Shown one piece after another: positions 61,220 to 64,000 of a stretch of DNA of 64,000 nt. The stretch lies in contig NZ_VWNB01000005.1 in assembly GCF_013387475.1 (NCBI RefSeq), positions 62,001 through 126,000 of the forward strand, read 5' to 3'. The stretch's first letter is position 1. Every line of letters starts with the position of its first letter. The notes under the pieces are model-generated. The model did not search any database and was not told the origin of the DNA. It saw only the letters and a program-made list of their open reading frames with translations. The stretch is from Mariprofundus sp. KV (GTDB taxonomy: Bacteria; Pseudomonadota; Zetaproteobacteria; Mariprofundales; Mariprofundaceae). The position numbers were made by a program, and so were the translations under genes.

Positions 61220-63922
61220 TTAGAGAGCGCTTCCATTAACATCGGCCTCACTCACCGCCTGCAGCAATGCTTTGCGAGTGTAGGGTTTTCGCACAAATCC
61301 GGCCAAGCCGTGTGCAAACAGACGCTCCGCCGCTTCACATTCGGAAAAACCGCTGCTCAGAAGGATCGGAATCTCCGGATATCTGGCATGCATCATATGG
61401 AACGCCTGCTCCCCATCCAGCCTGGGCATGGTCAGATCAAGAATCACCAGGGAGATCTCATCACTGTGCTTCTGCAACAGGTTCAAGCCCATCTCCCCAT
61501 CATCTGCTGTGATCACCTTCAACCCCTCGCGGTGCAGAATGCGGCTGGCCACCTCCCGCACCGCCGGCTCATCATCAACCAGCAGCACTGTGCCACGCAG
61601 CGCCACAGGCAACTCATACTGACCTGTCTGCTCTGCGAGAGACTCTACAACTCCACCTTTCAGTGCCGGGAAATAGATCTTGAAACAGGAGCCTCGCCCC
61701 GGCTCACTATACAGTGAGAGAGCCCCCGCATGGCTACGTACAATGCCAAGCAGTGCTGCCAGACCGAGACCACTGCCCATCTCCTTGGTGGTAAAAAAGG
61801 GATCGAAAATGCGCTGCTGAGTATCCTTATCCATGCCACAACCGCTATCACAAGCCTCAATGAAGACAAACTCCCCCTCAGCAAGCTTCTCTTTCATGTA
61901 CATGCGCGAAAAATCACTGCTGCGCAGATAGACGCTACCGGTTCGCAATGTAATGGTACCCGGTTTGCCCTGCATCGCCTCAGAGGCATTGGTCATCAGA
62001 TTCATCAACATCTGGGTCAGCTGACTCTTGTCGCCGTGCAGATTTGCAAGCCCCTCCTGCAGCTCCAGCTGCAGCTCCACCCGTTTGCCGATCACCGTGC
62101 CGAGCAGTTCCGAGACATCGGTAATAAGTGTATTCAGGTTCTGCTCACCCATCGTAAAGCGCCCCTTTCCCGAATAGGCCAACATCTGGCGCACCAGATC
62201 AGCCCCCTTTCTCGAAGCCTTGAAAACCTGCTGCAGATAATAACGGATTTCCCCTTCAGCAGGTGCATCAAGCAGCGCCAGTTCTGCATTGCCCATCACC
62301 CCGACCAGCAGGTTGTTAAAATCATGGGCGATACCGCCAGCCAGCACACCGACACTCTCCATCTTCTGCGCCTGCTGCAGCTGACTGGTCAACTCTTCCC
62401 GCTCCTGCTCGGCCAGCTTGCGTGCATTGATATCACGAAGGTTCCCCTCCACCCCCACAACATTGCCATCTTCATCATAACAGTAGTGCGAATTGGATTC
62501 AGCCCAGAAGCGGGAGCCATCCCGGTGTTTCAGGCAAAGTTCATAATGTTCTATGTTACCACCACTATCTGACAACGCCTGAAGATGCTTCTCTCGCCCA
62601 TCCTCTTCATAATAGAGTTCAGGCGTACGTTTGCCGATCAGGCTGTCGCGATCATAACCCAGGCGTTTGATCGAGGCGGAGACCCAGATCAGCTCTCCCT
62701 CCAAATTGACGCGATAGTAGGTATCCTGCATCTGATCAAGGATCTCTTTGTACTCACTGGAGAGCTTCTCCAGCTCACCTGTTCGCCTGAGTATGCCCTG
62801 GCGCAGCTGCCGATTGAAGGTGTAGAGAATCAGAATCAAGACAACCAAAAAAGCGATGCCAATCCAGAATCGATGGGGGTAGAGATGATTATTGAGAAGG
62901 TGCGTCATTGTTGGTTTGGGCTGGTAGAGAAACCGCTCCCACTCAAGCTTTCCATCTCCAATCGGATAACCCAGAACTTCAAATTCGTCAGCGATTCGTT
63001 GCCAGCGTTTGGGGTTTGATAGGCCAACAGGAATCACACTGGCATTCATCAGCGTGATGATCTCCTCTGCCTCAAAGCGAAGGTAGTCACGTGACTTCTG
63101 CTGGGAATCATATTTCGCTTTGATCAGTTCTATCACCTCATCAACATGACTTAAGGCATACTCCCAGCCCTTGATCGTGGCGCGATGAAAACCGTCGGCT
63201 CGCCCTGCATGCTCCTCCAGCTCCTGCTCAGTGGTCAGTAACGTATCGCCATAGATATCCAGACCGTAATCCTGAGGCCTGAACATGCGATAGTGCACAC
63301 CCTGCTGATCAAACAGATACGCCTCATTGCTGCTGTAACCGGGCCATGCATCAATCTTGCCGGAGACAAGATCCTCTGCGCGACCGGATGGCAGGTGAAT
63401 AAAATCCCCTCTGTTGATGGCAAACTTTTTCAGCAGGGCAAACGCCTCTACCTCACGCCGCCCATCCTGCAGCATCACAATCTGCTTACCGCGCAACGCT
63501 GCCGGAGAGTTGATATCCGGACGTGTATAGATCACCTGCGCTGTATGTTGAAAAACAGAGGCCAGAACAACGATGGGACTGCCTTCAGCCCTGTCCAGAA
63601 GCGCACTGGCATTGCCAACGGCATATTGTGCATGCCCCTCCAGCAACGCCCTGACCGGATTTTTACCCGGGCCTCCCTCAATGAGTTCAACATTCAGCCC
63701 CTCATCAGCAAAATACCCCTTTTCAATAGCCATATAGTAACCGGCAAACTGGAACTGATGCTTCCATTTCAGGTGCAAGCCGACAGTTTCAAGACCGCCG
63801 TCATGAGCAGAGGCAGGCGCTGCCCAAAGCAATGGCATCATCGACAGAACAATAAGAAGTAACCTCATGGCAAGCAGGTTAGAGGCTGCGAACAGAGACA
63901 GCAACGACAACACAACGACCAT
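61220..63922 (-). CDS. Hybrid sensor histidine kinase with periplasmic NMT1/THI5-like domain
   Basis: 900 aa. A signal-type N-terminus precedes an NMT1/THI5-SsuA-like substrate-binding domain (about 40-290: HLKWKHQFQFAGYYMA, AIEKGYFADEGL). One TM follows (about 351-368). PAS domain (about 385-505), HisKA with GGIAHDFNNLL (His about 532), HATPase (NLMTNASEAM, GCGMD, GSGLGLA) and a REC domain (VVDDEPAVREV, Asp in LVILDLTMP about 830). Relatives sense small thiamine-precursor- or sulphonate-like ligands. No partner regulator lies in the window. Internal ATG at 63868 is an alternative start. A weak dyad-like promoter is at 63957-63969. Confidence 0.8.
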   Translation of the reverse strand: MVVVLSLLSLFAASNLLAMRLLLIVLSMMPLLWAAPASAHDGGLETVGLHLKWKHQFQFAGYYMAIEKGYFADEGLNVELIEGGPGKNPVRALLEGHAQYAVGNASALLDRAEGSPIVVLASVFQHTAQVIYTRPDINSPAALRGKQIVMLQDGRREVEAFALLKKFAINRGDFIHLPSGRAEDLVSGKIDAWPGYSSNEAYLFDQQGVHYRMFRPQDYGLDIYGDTLLTTEQELEEHAGRADGFHRATIKGWEYALSHVDEVIELIKAKYDSQQKSRDYLRFEAEEIITLMNASVIPVGLSNPKRWQRIADEFEVLGYPIGDGKLEWERFLYQPKPTMTHLLNNHLYPHRFWIGIAFLVVLILILYTFNRQLRQGILRRTGELEKLSSEYKEILDQMQDTYYRVNLEGELIWVSASIKRLGYDRDSLIGKRTPELYYEEDGREKHLQALSDSGGNIEHYELCLKHRDGSRFWAESNSHYCYDEDGNVVGVEGNLRDINARKLAEQEREELTSQLQQAQKMESVGVLAGGIAHDFNNLLVGVMGNAELALLDAPAEGEIRYYLQQVFKASRKGADLVRQMLAYSGKGRFTMGEQNLNTLITDVSELLGTVIGKRVELQLELQEGLANLHGDKSQLTQMLMNLMTNASEAMQGKPGTITLRTGSVYLRSSDFSRMYMKEKLAEGEFVFIEACDSGCGMDKDTQQRIFDPFFTTKEMGSGLGLAALLGIVRSHAGALSLYSEPGRGSCFKIYFPALKGGVVESLAEQTGQYELPVALRGTVLLVDDEPAVREVASRILHREGLKVITADDGEMGLNLLQKHSDEISLVILDLTMPRLDGEQAFHMMHARYPEIPILLSSGFSECEAAERLFAHGLAGFVRKPYTRKALLQAVSEADVNGSAL

Positions 63923-64000
63923 GACTTCATAGCCACTTAACGATTAGGAAGTTCCACAACAAAAACTGCGACCTTGGCAACCGTTGCAGGATTGGAATTG

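Overview
The window is a proteobacterial chromosome segment carrying one large insertion. The backbone genes (coaX end, radA, cvpA, purF, gatCAB, aspC, slyD, hypABCDE, clpB), outer-membrane type lipoproteins, AsmA-family proteins and a c-type cytochrome beside [NiFe]-hydrogenase maturation genes point to a Gram-negative, hydrogenase-bearing autotroph-like bacterium. A zetaproteobacterium (Mariprofundus/Ghiorsea type) or a gammaproteobacterium would fit, but I cannot decide this from the sequence alone.

Left backbone (1-21750). Rightward: coaX (partial), a murein-peptide amidase-like M14 enzyme, a SPOR protein, radA, cvpA, purF and a lipase. Then two leftward envelope genes, the rightward gatC-gatA-gatB-AsmA-aspC block ending in a strong terminator, and a leftward block (glycine-zipper protein, K+ channel, YqhA, YciO-like, AsmA, HAD phosphatase). 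It ends at an initiator tRNA-Met gene (21751-21825).

Island (21780-49998). A perfect 52-bp direct repeat, covering the 3' part of the tRNA plus a few bases, bounds about 28.2 kb of unrelated genes. Next to attL lies a three-gene recombinase operon: two very large tyrosine-recombinase-like proteins, one lacking the nucleophile, and a 226-aa partner. A second, ordinary integrase with an AlpA/excisionase-like gene follows. No conjugation, capsid or tail genes are visible. The cargo includes a three-gene operon that looks like an immune/conflict system: a SLOG-like four-TM protein, a PGDYG-like protein, and a 1008-aa DUF4062-NTPase-TPR-TM protein. It also includes ankyrin proteins, secreted and lipoprotein genes of unknown role, a DnaB paralogue with degraded ATPase motifs, a hemC, a metallophosphoesterase, small membrane proteins and an M48 peptidase. 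Eight island genes share one promoter layout: a GGACA-N5-TGTCC-like dyad placed exactly 10 bp upstream of the -10 position. It looks like an island-wide regulon.

Right backbone (49999-64000). The displaced tRNA terminator, a small coiled-coil ORF, a DUF4143 ATPase, slyD, then hypA-B-C-D-E and a short HypF (leftward, mostly overlapping) form a nickel-hydrogenase maturation cluster. SlyD and HypA/HypB would handle nickel, and HypC-D-E-F the Fe(CN)2CO ligands. A lipoprotein, a monohaem cytochrome c, clpB and a hybrid sensor kinase with a periplasmic NMT1/THI5-like domain complete the window.
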